This document shows, piece by piece, positions 18,663 to 27,974 of a stretch of 64,000 nucleotides of DNA (its first letter is position 1; each line of letters opens with the position of its first letter). This DNA is from Moritella sp. 24 (GTDB taxonomy: Bacteria > Pseudomonadota > Gammaproteobacteria > Enterobacterales > Moritellaceae). A model generated the notes under the pieces. It had not been told where the DNA came from and ran no database searches. It saw only the letters and a list, made by a program, of their open reading frames with translations. Made by a program: the position numbers and the translations under genes. The DNA is taken from NCBI RefSeq assembly GCF_018219155.1, contig NZ_CP056123.1, positions 1,497,505-1,561,504 on the forward strand, in the 5' to 3' direction.

Positions 18663-19091
18663 TTTTTGTTCTTTTCAATGAGGAACATAAAACAATTATA
18701 GGCATAAAATGAAATGTGCAAATTTAAATTAATTTATTCGTTATTTTTGTGATATGTATTATTAGCATGACTTTCTTGTTTTTGCTTGAGTTATATAATA
18801 TCTAGCTGATTATTATCACTAAAATTTAAACAATAGATCAAATATAGATATTCACGTAAAAACTTTATTAAGAAAGCTATTAATTTTTATAAAATATAAC
18901 CGATTTAAATAGGTGCGGAAAGATAGATGTAGTATACTTTTAGAAAATTACAATTAGATTGTAATTTTTAATCATAAAAATATAGGATGATTGTAATAGT
19001 AAGATATTCTATATTTTACTTGAACTTACATATTACCATATGTTTTATGTTTCTTGAAATAATTATAAAATTGGTTAAAGGGAAGTGACTT
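18663..19091. other. AT-rich promoter region of wza
   Basis: More than 400 very AT-rich bases lie between wza and the small plus-strand ORF. The wza promoter should lie here. No JUMPstart/ops element (GGCGGTAG core) was found on either strand of the region. Confidence 0.4.
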
Positions 19092-19268
19092 ATGAATGTT
19101 TTTAAAAAATTATGGGTGTTGATTGAAGATTTAGAAAAATTTAATATCGAGAAAAAAAAGATGAGGAGAGAAGATCGTTTAGGGGAGGTTGACTATGAAA
19201 CTTTGAATCGACAAGATATAGAACAACGGAAACTCGAAATTTCAGATGTCACTTGTAAAATAAAGTAA
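19092..19268 (+). CDS. Small charged hypothetical protein
   Basis: A 58-residue frame starts at an ATG preceded by AAAGGGAAG, a good ribosome site eight or so bases away. The product is rich in Lys, Glu and Arg (VLIEDLEKFNIEKKKMRRED) and probably helical, with no signal peptide. A second, frameshifted copy lies at 14597-14772, so the pair brackets wzc and wza. Presence of two copies and a ribosome site supports a real gene. No family is recognised. Confidence 0.45.
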   Translation: MNVFKKLWVLIEDLEKFNIEKKKMRREDRLGEVDYETLNRQDIEQRKLEISDVTCKIK

Positions 19269-20603
19269 TAATTTTTATCATTAATAATAGTTATATAAAA
19301 TGACAGTTAAAGTAGTAGTTTGAACTAGCCTAACACCCTCTAAATTTCTCTGATCCATCAGCGTATTGGCAGGCTCATGCCATTTCAGAATTAAAAGTTA
19401 AAAGCCTACTAAAGCTTAACTTGCTAACATAAAGGTTACATTTATATATATATAGGGTAACACATTTACCAGTATTTCAATCACAGAACCGTGTGCCAGT
19501 TATAATTGGCTCGACAAGTGGAAACGTCTATTCTGTTTACGCGTTTTCTCTATAGTAGATACCAGTAAGAAGTAGAATGATAGGTATTGAGTGTGATCTT
19601 AGGCATTATTGATACTGTTGTTTACCTTTTGATAACTTAATTGCAAAGCTGTGCGTTCATTGGTTTAACTTTTCTAATTTGAAATTGAAATACAAATTAT
19701 ACTTACATTTAACATTTTCTTAGTGAATCATTACATATAACTTATCGAAAAATTAAGTAACTTTTCATAACCCGTGGCAAATGTAAAAATGTGCTCTATT
19801 CTAAGTTGGATTCTAGGTAAATATTAGTGACTGCGTATAGGTAGCAACAATATTATGGAACTGAGCCTAACATTTAGTGTTCAGAACAGTATCATAAAGC
19901 GTCTTAATATTAGTTATTAAAAAGGCTTCAGCGGTCCCATGGTCGAGACCGAATTAACATAAGGATTTTATATTGTAATATTATGATTTCAAGGTGTAAA
20001 GATGAGATATTTACAGGTAATACTTTGTAAAATGGAACTGATGATGAATACGTTTTCATTTAATTATTATGTTTTAGTTCCGCTTGGTATATTTTTGCGA
20101 AGCTACATGTTTTTATATGATTTACGATACAAATTATTCGCATCTCGAATATCAGAAATAGATTTTAACCAAATACCCATATTTTTCCCGCGCAAAAAAC
20201 TTTCCTATCACTGTAACTAACTATTTAAATATTTACTAATGGTAAATGGCATGAATAATAAACTGTCATTTATTTTACTGAATATTTTGATGGTAACCTA
20301 TTCTATCAAAGCTATTGGAAAATAAATGTAATTATTAATGTAGACGTTATTCTTCCCTAAGGATTGTTATGGGGCCCTTTATTAATATACAGGGGGGGGG
20401 CAAGGTTTTACAATTATTAACAACCCGAGTGGTACCGTTTTGTATGTATTCACTGTCGTGGTTGGGAATGTGAGATAATAGCATATTTAATTGTGAGTTA
20501 GGCGGATTAATAAAATAGATGTATTTATTTAAAATGATCAGAATACGCTATTAAATTAATAGTATAGGTATCTTTGATTAGTATAATTTGAGGGGTTTAT
20601 CAG
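19269..20603. other. Long gap before the WecA-like gene
   Basis: About 1.3 kb hold no convincing gene. A 72-codon frame at 20002-20220 lacks a ribosome site and family likeness. The region contains a nine-G homopolymer at 20392-20400, unusual in such AT-rich DNA, and a short inverted repeat (CGGTC...GACCG) near 19930-19950. It probably includes the promoter of the following gene. Confidence 0.45.
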
Positions 20604-21674
20604 ATGAATCTTTATCTTTACCTTGTTGTAATCGCATTTTTTGTATCATTTCCTACAATTGAGGTATTAAACAGAGTAGCTGTAAAAATAGGTTTAACTG
20701 ATAAGCCAACTACACGTAAAAATCATCAGGGCGAAATTCCATTAATTGGTGGGATTGCTGTTTATTTATCTCTATTTATAACAGGAATTTTGATTCTTAT
20801 TTTTTATCCGCTTGAAACAAATAAATTTGTTATCTATTTAATGACATCATTAATAATGGTTATTACTGGCGCACTAGATGATCGTTATGATTTAAGTGTA
20901 AAAGTTAGAGTTTCCATTGAAATCGCAGTAGCGTCAATTATGATATTCTATGCTGGTGATGCAATTTTTAGTTTGGGTGATCTTTTCTCTTTCGGAGAAA
21001 TACATCTTGGTTATTTTAGTTACCCTTTTACTATTTTCGCAGTTCTAGCTTCCATCAATGCTTACAATATGGTTGATGGAATTGATGGGTTAATTGGTGG
21101 AATTAGTGCCGCAACATTCTTCACTTTAACAGTATTGTTTTTTATGTCTGGAAATATCGAAGCAGCGTGTTTCTGTATTCTTTGGCTTGTTGTTCTCATC
21201 CCATATTTATTTTACAATTTACAATTAACAACTTTCAGTAGTAAAAAAATATTCATGGGGGATGCGGGTAGTATGTTTATCGGGTTTACTATTGTTTGGT
21301 TACTTGCTATCGGTACACAAAGTAATTCATTAAATGATGGTGTAATTTCATTTTCTCCTGTTGTAGCATTATGGATCATTGCGTTGCCATTAATGGATAT
21401 GGTCGGGGTTATGGTTCGACGAATTAAAAAGGGACATTCACCTTTTCAGCCAGACAGAGACCATTTACACCATATCTGCTTGAGAGCTGGTTTTAGCTCT
21501 ACAGAGACACTAATTATCATTACATTTTTAGCTCTTATGTTTAATATTATCGCTATTATAACAACAGCGTACGCTATACCCGATTGGATCCAATTAATAT
21601 CATTTTTGATATTATTTTCTCTGTATACACGATCTCTTTCACATGTCTGGAAGCTAGTCAAAATTTTTCGCTGA
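20604..21674 (+). CDS. wecA: WecA-like undecaprenyl-phosphate sugar-1-phosphate transferase
   Basis: This 356-residue polytopic inner-membrane enzyme of the MraY/WecA family should transfer GlcNAc-1-phosphate (or a related sugar phosphate) to undecaprenyl phosphate. It has about ten hydrophobic helices. Motifs are the first Asp pair in TGALDDRYDLS, NMVDGIDGLIGG, FMGDAGSMFIG, and the HxH-type loop DRDHLHH near residue 290. Length is close to E. coli WecA (367). GAGGGG precedes the ATG. It could initiate a different glycan from the one started by the PglC-like protein at 2186, so the locus has two initiators. The specific sugar is inferred. Confidence 0.85.
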   Translation: MNLYLYLVVIAFFVSFPTIEVLNRVAVKIGLTDKPTTRKNHQGEIPLIGGIAVYLSLFITGILILIFYPLETNKFVIYLMTSLIMVITGALDDRYDLSVKVRVSIEIAVASIMIFYAGDAIFSLGDLFSFGEIHLGYFSYPFTIFAVLASINAYNMVDGIDGLIGGISAATFFTLTVLFFMSGNIEAACFCILWLVVLIPYLFYNLQLTTFSSKKIFMGDAGSMFIGFTIVWLLAIGTQSNSLNDGVISFSPVVALWIIALPLMDMVGVMVRRIKKGHSPFQPDRDHLHHICLRAGFSSTETLIIITFLALMFNIIAIITTAYAIPDWIQLISFLILFSLYTRSLSHVWKLVKIFR

Positions 21675-21690
21675 GATAGGTAAATACAAC

Positions 21691-21774
21691 ATGCCCAGCG
21701 AAGCCCTCGCAAATAAACTAGACACACTTGGTTATCATTACGACACAAAAACTAATCAGTTTAAAAGTTTTTAG
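21691..21774 (+). CDS. Very short ORF after the WecA-like gene
   Basis: A 27-codon frame (MPSEALANKLDTLGYHYDTK at its start) lies 16 bases after the WecA-like stop. It has AGATAGG about ten bases before its ATG. It could be a small protein, or the tail of a lost gene. No match is recognised. Confidence 0.2.
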   Translation: MPSEALANKLDTLGYHYDTKTNQFKSF

Positions 21775-21877
21775 TCTCGATACGATTGTTAGGTTTTACT
21801 ATTCCTAACACCCTCCTTATACTGGTTTCATGCTAGTTAATACATTATCAAATAGCAGAAGCCAATATGGAGGGCGC

Positions 21878-22654
21878 ATGTTAAAAACAATCTTACCTTT
21901 AGCTGTATTATCAACCTTAGTGGTTGGATGCACCGCATCGCCAACAGGGCGTAATCAAGTACTATTGTACTCGACTGGTGATATGTCACAGCTTGGCGCA
22001 CAATCATTTGATCAAATCAAACAACAAGAAAAAATTAATACCGATCCTAAGCTGAACAATTACGTGCAATGTATTGCGGATACTTTGACGCATTATGTCG
22101 ATCAACCTACAAGTTGGGATGTGGTTATTTTTGACAGTCCGCAAGTGAATGCCTTTGCATTACCGGGTGGTCATATTGGTGTTTATACCGGTTTGCTAAA
22201 AGTGGCGAAAACACCCTCGCAATTAGCGGCGGTAATGGGGCATGAAATCGTCCATGTAACAGCGAACCACAGTAATGAGCGTCTATCGCAATCAAAAATT
22301 ACTAACTTAGGTTTGCAGGTAACCGATTACGCATTACAAAATCAAGAATATAAAGATACCGCAATGCAAGCACTTGGCTTAGGGTTGCAATATGGTGTGG
22401 TACTGCCTTATGGACGCACTCAAGAATCAGAAGCCGATATTGTAGGTTTAGAATTGATGGCGAAAGCGGGATTTGATCCAGAAGAAAGTGTGGCATTGTG
22501 GAAAAATATGGCTGCAGCATCAGACGGAAAGCAACCACCTGAATTATTGTCAACACATCCATCACACGATACCCGTATCAAAGATTTACGTAAAGCAATC
22601 GCAAAACTACCTGCTGAATACCGCCAACCTAAAGAACTGAGTTGCGCCTATTAA
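21878..22654 (+). CDS. M48-family metalloprotease lipoprotein (LoiP-like)
   Basis: This 258-residue lipoprotein protease likely acts in the periplasm on envelope proteins. The lipobox is VVGC near residue 17. The zinc site is HEIVHVTANH (HExxH) near residue 125, with ESEADIVGLELM providing the third, glutamate ligand. NAFALPGGHIGVYTG is the usual M48 segment ahead of it. The start at 21878 was chosen because GGAGG lies just upstream and the signal peptide begins there; a frame open from 21830 adds 16 unlikely residues. LoiP/YggG of E. coli is the nearest known type. Confidence 0.88.
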   Translation: MLKTILPLAVLSTLVVGCTASPTGRNQVLLYSTGDMSQLGAQSFDQIKQQEKINTDPKLNNYVQCIADTLTHYVDQPTSWDVVIFDSPQVNAFALPGGHIGVYTGLLKVAKTPSQLAAVMGHEIVHVTANHSNERLSQSKITNLGLQVTDYALQNQEYKDTAMQALGLGLQYGVVLPYGRTQESEADIVGLELMAKAGFDPEESVALWKNMAAASDGKQPPELLSTHPSHDTRIKDLRKAIAKLPAEYRQPKELSCAY

Positions 22655-22708
22655 GTGGTTATTAATAAAAGCGAGAAGATAAAGCGAAAAGGTAAAAGAT
22701 AGAAATAG

Positions 22709-22752
22709 AAAAGGGCGATGAATACTTTTTATTGAAGTAATCATCGCCCTTT
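22709..22752 (+). terminator. Bidirectional terminator
   Basis: AAAGGGCGATGA pairs with TCATCGCCCTTT around a loop of about 20 bases, between converging genes. Runs of A on one side and T on the other suit termination in both directions, for the M48 gene and the lipoprotein gene at 22799. Confidence 0.7.
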
Positions 22753-22798
22753 CTGTATGTGTATTAAAGTTATTGCTATGTGTTAATACAGTTTGTTA

Positions 22799-24124
22799 TT
22801 ACCACGTTTGATAACGTTTCGCCGCATGTTGCTGACGCTGCATTATTTGCTGTTTACGTTGCTCAGCAGTAAACATTGGGATATCAGCGGGTAGGTGCTG
22901 GCGTAACTCACTGAGTTTTACTAATGTTGTTTCTGGTGTGGTCGAGGTAATGAATTCCTCATCAACACCACTTTGAATACGTAACATCAATACACCCGTT
23001 GGTGTGCTGCTCGTATCAATCCAGTCTTGGATACCCGGATCTTGTGGTGATGCTACTATATAGTAGTAACCATCTTCACTCTTGTATGCTTGTGCTTTAC
23101 CGTTTAAACCCCATGATACGCTGGTTTGTTTATTTACCCAATCAGGTGATGCTGCCCAATAATTCATCGTGTGCAGACCATTATAGTCTGACTCAATTTC
23201 AGGTAACTTAACAATCAGTGCTTCATCTTCTTTCAGATCATAATGACCGACACTGTTATATTGACCTAGAATACCGATCTCACCCGTTGGACGGAATGAA
23301 ATTAGCGTATTATCTGATAACCATGAGATTTTATCCGCAAAGTCGGGCCAGAATGTACCTTGTCGTTTAGCCATTGAAGTTGCGTTTTTAATGCGTTCGG
23401 TTAACCCTGCGGCACTATAAGGTTTACTCGCCACACCCTCACTACCCACTCGTTTGATGGTTATGTTACCGGCAGATTCAGTGTTCCAGTTTGCATGGGT
23501 ATAACGGGCAATCACAATGAGATCTTGCTGTTGCTGTGGTAGTTCCATCCAGTTACCTGGTACTTGGTTCTTGCTGAGTGTCACGGTGAAGTTACCGTCT
23601 GCATCAAATGTCATATTGTTGTCATCGAGTACAGAAACGGCACCTTGTGGATTTGCCGCTTCAAATAACTCTAATAAGAAATCAGCTGTTGTGCCACGAT
23701 TACCTGTCACGATATATACATTTTCACCGTCTTTATTACTGACATTTGCAGCGCGGTAATAAGTATCTGGATTATCAATACCAACACGTTTACCCGGATC
23801 AAGTAAGTTACGGAAATGCGGATAACTGCCGTCACCACCTGCGATAGCACCGCTCATCGCTGCATTGGTGATTGCAGCCAATAATTCATACGCTTCAATG
23901 CGATGCTGTGGATCACGTTGATAAATACTACTGTCACGGAATTGCTGTTCGACATCCCGAAGTGTGCTATAAAATTCAGTCCACGCTTGTTCTAATTCTT
24001 GTTGGGCAATGACTTCGTCTTGTGATGGCGTATCTGCTGTGTTTGCACATGCAGTGAGCAGTCCTGCAAGTAATAAGCTGCTTAGCGCCTTAGTTTTTCG
24101 ACGGTTTATTAAGTTAAATAACAT
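22799..24124 (-). CDS. Lipoprotein with DUF1214-like C-terminal region
   Basis: The 441-residue protein has a lipoprotein signal with lipobox LTAC near residue 26. Its C-terminal part (YYYIVASPQDPGIQDWIDTS, PTGVLMLRIQ) resembles DUF1214, a beta-jellyroll domain of unknown function often paired with DUF1254. Two possible starts exist, 24124 and 24154, and both sit in the same 13-base context (CAATGTTATTTAA). The shorter is preferred because the longer start lies inside a perfect inverted repeat. Role unknown; the neighbour upstream is an outer-membrane barrel on the same strand. Confidence 0.7.
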   Translation of the reverse strand: MLFNLINRRKTKALSSLLLAGLLTACANTADTPSQDEVIAQQELEQAWTEFYSTLRDVEQQFRDSSIYQRDPQHRIEAYELLAAITNAAMSGAIAGGDGSYPHFRNLLDPGKRVGIDNPDTYYRAANVSNKDGENVYIVTGNRGTTADFLLELFEAANPQGAVSVLDDNNMTFDADGNFTVTLSKNQVPGNWMELPQQQQDLIVIARYTHANWNTESAGNITIKRVGSEGVASKPYSAAGLTERIKNATSMAKRQGTFWPDFADKISWLSDNTLISFRPTGEIGILGQYNSVGHYDLKEDEALIVKLPEIESDYNGLHTMNYWAASPDWVNKQTSVSWGLNGKAQAYKSEDGYYYIVASPQDPGIQDWIDTSSTPTGVLMLRIQSGVDEEFITSTTPETTLVKLSELRQHLPADIPMFTAEQRKQQIMQRQQHAAKRYQTW

Positions 24125-24150
24125 TGTTTTGAGTAACCTTGCTTTAAATA

Positions 24151-24192
24151 ACATTGGTTAAATTGATCCTATTCGTTCAATTTAACCAATGT
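24151..24192. promoter_or_regulatory. Perfect 16-bp inverted repeat at the start of the DUF1214-like lipoprotein gene
   Basis: Positions 24151-24166 (ACATTGGTTAAATTGA) are the exact reverse complement of 24177-24192, separated by 10 bases. There is no T-run after either arm, so a terminator is unlikely. It lies just upstream of the preferred start at 24124 and covers the alternative ATG at 24154. It may be an operator for a dimeric regulator or an mRNA hairpin that hides a start site. Confidence 0.55.
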
Positions 24193-24266
24193 AAATATGA
24201 TTAACTACAGCTCTGTGTCCTTACAGTGTGATCTATAGCTGCCTTTATAAGGAATTATAAATAGTA

Positions 24267-25664
24267 TTAAAAAGCTTCTGTGAAATTAAAGTAAAAGCCG
24301 TTGCCAAATTCACTCATGCCTAAATCTAAACGGATATTCATTTTAGGTTGGATCTGATAGCGATAACCCACACCGTAACTTAAGAATAGATCCTCAGAGA
24401 GTTTATCGACACTTTCACCGACACTACCAATGCCAGACCACAATGTCATGCCGTGATTAGACGGTAATCCATTTGAGCGACTGAATGTATGACGCCATTC
24501 AACCGTTGTTTCAAAGGCACTCTTATCAATAAATTGACCTTTAAAAATACCACGCATCGAATTTGCACCACCGACTGTTGCTAAATCATAAAAAGGAACA
24601 TCGCCTTTCGTTGATTGGAACTGGGTAAAGCTTGCTATCGTGTTGGTTGGATTGAAGCTATAGTACGAACGGAACTCGAAATTAGCTTTAAAATAATCAC
24701 TGTCAGAACCGATTTTTTCGTTAAAGTTCAAATAATTTGCTTTGAAGTAAATGCCTTCTTTTGCATTGACTGCAAAATCACGAGAGTCATATTCCAATAC
24801 TAAACCTAGGCCCAGCGTAAATGGTTTATCAGCATAAGCTTGAAAATCATCATCCGCTAAAATGTAGTCTGACTGTTCAGTCACGTCGACATAATTCATT
24901 TCAGCGTTCGCACCAAAGTACCAATCACCTAAAAATCGATATGCAAGACTACCTATGTATTCTCCGCGGTTTGAATTATAGGTTGTGTCGTCACCTAGCT
25001 CGACTGTTGAGCCTTTATCATAACCAACACCAAAATATTGTGATGATTGTTGACCGAAATTAACGACACCTTCGTATTTAAATTTATTCTCGTTAAAGAA
25101 GATGTTTTGTTTTGATTGAAAACCATAACCCATGTTGCCGTTGTTCGGGAAGTTCATCATCAAAAAGCCTGTGATGCTCGAACGTTGTAAGTCGGGGTCT
25201 GTACGGTCTGTAGAAAAAGAATATAAACCACCACCGGCAAGTAAAGCACCTTGCTCTGGGGTATAAGCTGGACCACCCAATAGGCTAAACATGCTATCGC
25301 CATTCTTTTCACGTAACGGCTTGATTGCGTAATCGAGATCGTCAGCGTATTGCGTTAATACTGCCTTATCTTCAGGTTCTTCAGCGTGATCGGCTAAATT
25401 GCTAACATACGTTTGAGCATCGTTATAGTTAGCGATGATCTGTTGTACATCATCTTCAGATTGATAACGTGGTAATTCTGCATACAAAGTGGGTAATTGT
25501 GTACGCTTTGCGGCAAGGAGGGTATCTGGCGATTGAGTTGTTAATCGCGTTTTAATTTCACTTGCTGCTTGGTTTATCTCTTCACTTGAAGGGATCGGAC
25601 TAGTCGCACAACCTACAACGGAAGTGATAGAAAGTAATAATATCGTTGGATTATGCAATTTCAT
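24267..25664 (-). CDS. Omp85-type (BamA/TamA-like) outer-membrane barrel with lipoprotein signal
   Basis: This 465-residue protein has a lipobox (VVGC, near residue 19), a helical N-terminal stretch of about 110 residues, and then a surface-antigen barrel. Barrel features are GGGLYSFSTDRTDPD, LGLVLEYDSRDFAVN and TVGGANSMRGIFKGQFIDKS (a VRGF-like motif). The C-terminal strand GNGFYFNFTEAF ends in Phe, as needed for insertion by BAM. No POTRA repeats are evident. Such POTRA-less surface-antigen proteins are known, function unclear. It precedes the DUF1214-like lipoprotein on the same strand. Confidence 0.78.
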   Translation of the reverse strand: MKLHNPTILLLSITSVVGCATSPIPSSEEINQAASEIKTRLTTQSPDTLLAAKRTQLPTLYAELPRYQSEDDVQQIIANYNDAQTYVSNLADHAEEPEDKAVLTQYADDLDYAIKPLREKNGDSMFSLLGGPAYTPEQGALLAGGGLYSFSTDRTDPDLQRSSITGFLMMNFPNNGNMGYGFQSKQNIFFNENKFKYEGVVNFGQQSSQYFGVGYDKGSTVELGDDTTYNSNRGEYIGSLAYRFLGDWYFGANAEMNYVDVTEQSDYILADDDFQAYADKPFTLGLGLVLEYDSRDFAVNAKEGIYFKANYLNFNEKIGSDSDYFKANFEFRSYYSFNPTNTIASFTQFQSTKGDVPFYDLATVGGANSMRGIFKGQFIDKSAFETTVEWRHTFSRSNGLPSNHGMTLWSGIGSVGESVDKLSEDLFLSYGVGYRYQIQPKMNIRLDLGMSEFGNGFYFNFTEAF

Positions 25665-25778
25665 AATAACACCACTAAGAATTTTAGAGTGGCGATAATA
25701 GTGCTTAGATATGCTTCAACATATGTTGTTTATGAAAAAAAATCTGAAGATGAAATATTTTTATGTTTTATTATGGTT

Positions 25779-26537
25779 TTAGTGACTTTTTTTATTTTTT
25801 ATTAGACCTTTTAATTTATGCTTAACTACTTTTCCAACAGTTAGTGGTCGAACGGTACTCTTAACGATGAGGCGCTGGATGTCATCAGGACTAATCTCTG
25901 AGAAACCATCATGCGCCATTAATATCTTGTTGATATTGAGTTCGAGCAGTTTGTTGAGAGATTGCTTATATGTCTCGGGCTGATAGATAGGAAAGGGGGA
26001 AGTAAACTTGTTTTTCAATTTTAAGATGAGATCACCCACATACATCTGTTGAGTTGGCTGATGTAAAAATGATAGATCACGATCTGTGTGTCCTGGGGTA
26101 AAGTGAACTATCCAATCATCAAACTCAGGCACGCAAGTTTGGTCTTGTAAGATAATATCGGGTTTCAGATCGGGATGATAATAGATGTTCTTAAACTTCT
26201 TACCTTTACGACTGGCCACGTATAAGGACAACATGAGGTCAATCGTATGTGCAACACGGCCATTAAACCCTTGGTACCACTGTCGGTCGAAACTAACGGA
26301 AGCAATCTTACAGCCAATATTTTTACGTAATAAATGTGCACCGCCTGCGTGATCAGGGTGCATATGTGATACCAATACCAACTTTAAGTCGCTGACATTA
26401 CGTTGTAGCGTGTCGGTAATGAAAGCTTCTATGACAGGTACATCACAGCGACAGCCGCCATCAAGCAATAATAGCTTGTCTGGATATTCGACTAACAAAA
26501 TTGTTTGAATATAACCTTCGATGTGGTGTATTTGCAT
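25779..26537 (-). CDS. MBL-fold metallo-hydrolase
   Basis: This 252-residue cytoplasmic protein has the metallo-beta-lactamase fold motif SHMHPDHAGG (HxHxDH) near residue 60. A further metal-site histidine lies in FTPGHTDRD and a last one in AHDGFS. The substrate cannot be told; glyoxalase II-like, lactonase or thioesterase roles are possible. The ATG at 26537 follows an in-frame GTG. The gene diverges from sbcD. Confidence 0.82.
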   Translation of the reverse strand: MQIHHIEGYIQTILLVEYPDKLLLLDGGCRCDVPVIEAFITDTLQRNVSDLKLVLVSHMHPDHAGGAHLLRKNIGCKIASVSFDRQWYQGFNGRVAHTIDLMLSLYVASRKGKKFKNIYYHPDLKPDIILQDQTCVPEFDDWIVHFTPGHTDRDLSFLHQPTQQMYVGDLILKLKNKFTSPFPIYQPETYKQSLNKLLELNINKILMAHDGFSEISPDDIQRLIVKSTVRPLTVGKVVKHKLKGLIKNKKSH

Positions 26538-26735
26538 CACGTGACCAAACCTTAGAAAATGCTTATTTAAAGTACTTAATTATTCGACCATTCTCGCACA
26601 GTTTTGTACTGATAAAACACAGTGATGTTAATTTTTTGTAACTTAACTGAATAAGGTCAAAACAACTGGAAGTAAAACCAGTATTTATCTACACTAGCGA
26701 TAGCTTACCTTCTACCGCTAGGAAACCGACGTTTC

Positions 26736-27974
26736 ATGAAAATACTGCACACCTCCGATTGGCACCTTGGCCAGCATTTCATCACTAAAAGTCGCGCTAA
26801 TGAACACAGTTGCTTCATGGCTTGGTTACTCGAACAAATAGAAGTACACCAAGTGGATGCGGTGATTGTCGCGGGTGATATTTTTGATACAGGTACTCCA
26901 CCAAGCTATGCGCGTGAGCTTTATAATAGTTTTGTTGTTGCGATGAGCAAAGTGCAGTGTCAGTTAATTATTCTAGCAGGTAATCATGACTCAGTGGCAA
27001 CACTCAATGAATCAAAGCAATTATTGTCACAACTCAATACCCAAGTAATCTCTAGCGTATCGCCTGATTTAAACCAGCAAGTATTGGCATTACAAAATCG
27101 CCAAGGTGAATTAGGGGCATTATTGTGCGCTGTACCGTTTGTACGTCCTCGTGACGTGATGCAAAGTGAAGCGTGGCAATCAGGTAGCGAAAAGCAGCAG
27201 CGCTTAGGTCTGGCTATTACCGAACATTATGCGAACTTATATCAATTGGCAGAGCAAAAGCGTGAAGAACAGGGGTCTGCGGTACCTATTATCGCGACGG
27301 GTCATTTAACTGCGGTTGGCGTATCGGTAACTGAATCGGTACGTGATATTTACATCGGTACGCTTGAAGCATTTTCGGCGAATCAATTTCCTGCCGCTGA
27401 TTACATTGCCCTTGGCCATATACACCGTGCGCAGAAAGTCGCTAAATCAGAACACATTCGTTACAGCGGTTCGCCAATCCCATTAAGTTTTGACGAAGTT
27501 AAACAGTCTAAAAGCGTGAACTTAGTGAGTTTTACTGACGGTAAACTAGATACGGTGACGGAATTAACTATTCCACAGTTTCAACCGATGCAGGTTATTA
27601 AAGGAAACCTTGAAAGTATCGAAGCGCAATTAGCCGATTTCAAAACGCATACAGATCCATTACCCGTGTGGCTAAGTATTGAAGTGCAGGAGCAAGATTA
27701 CCTGACCGACCTACAAACGCGCATTGAAGCCATGACAACCGACTTACCTGTCGAAGTATTACAAGTTCGCCGCGCACGTAAAGACAGAGAGCAACATTTA
27801 CATACTCAAGTAAAAGAAACCTTATCAGAATTGTCGGTAAACGATGTTTTTCAGCGTTGCTTAGAGGGGGTCGAGTTTAGTACTGATGCAGAAATTGCGC
27901 GTAAATCACGTATTGAATTAGCCTTTAAACAGATTGTAGAGCAAGTAGAGCATGCGACACAGGAGGACAAATAA
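26736..27974 (+). CDS. sbcD: DNA repair exonuclease subunit SbcD
   Basis: This 412-residue Mn-dependent nuclease partners SbcC to cleave hairpins and protein-blocked ends. The calcineurin-like phosphoesterase motifs are HTSDWHLGQ at the start, VAGDIFDTG, LAGNHDS, TGHL and LGHIHRAQ. The last third is the capping domain that contacts SbcC coiled-coil bases. Its stop overlaps the sbcC start (TAATG), so the two are translationally coupled. Length agrees with E. coli SbcD (400). Confidence 0.96.
   Translation: MKILHTSDWHLGQHFITKSRANEHSCFMAWLLEQIEVHQVDAVIVAGDIFDTGTPPSYARELYNSFVVAMSKVQCQLIILAGNHDSVATLNESKQLLSQLNTQVISSVSPDLNQQVLALQNRQGELGALLCAVPFVRPRDVMQSEAWQSGSEKQQRLGLAITEHYANLYQLAEQKREEQGSAVPIIATGHLTAVGVSVTESVRDIYIGTLEAFSANQFPAADYIALGHIHRAQKVAKSEHIRYSGSPIPLSFDEVKQSKSVNLVSFTDGKLDTVTELTIPQFQPMQVIKGNLESIEAQLADFKTHTDPLPVWLSIEVQEQDYLTDLQTRIEAMTTDLPVEVLQVRRARKDREQHLHTQVKETLSELSVNDVFQRCLEGVEFSTDAEIARKSRIELAFKQIVEQVEHATQEDK

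Noticed and set aside
20002-20220. 72-codon frame before the WecA-like gene
   Set aside because: No ribosome site, no recognisable family, AT-rich composition; it looks like a chance frame.
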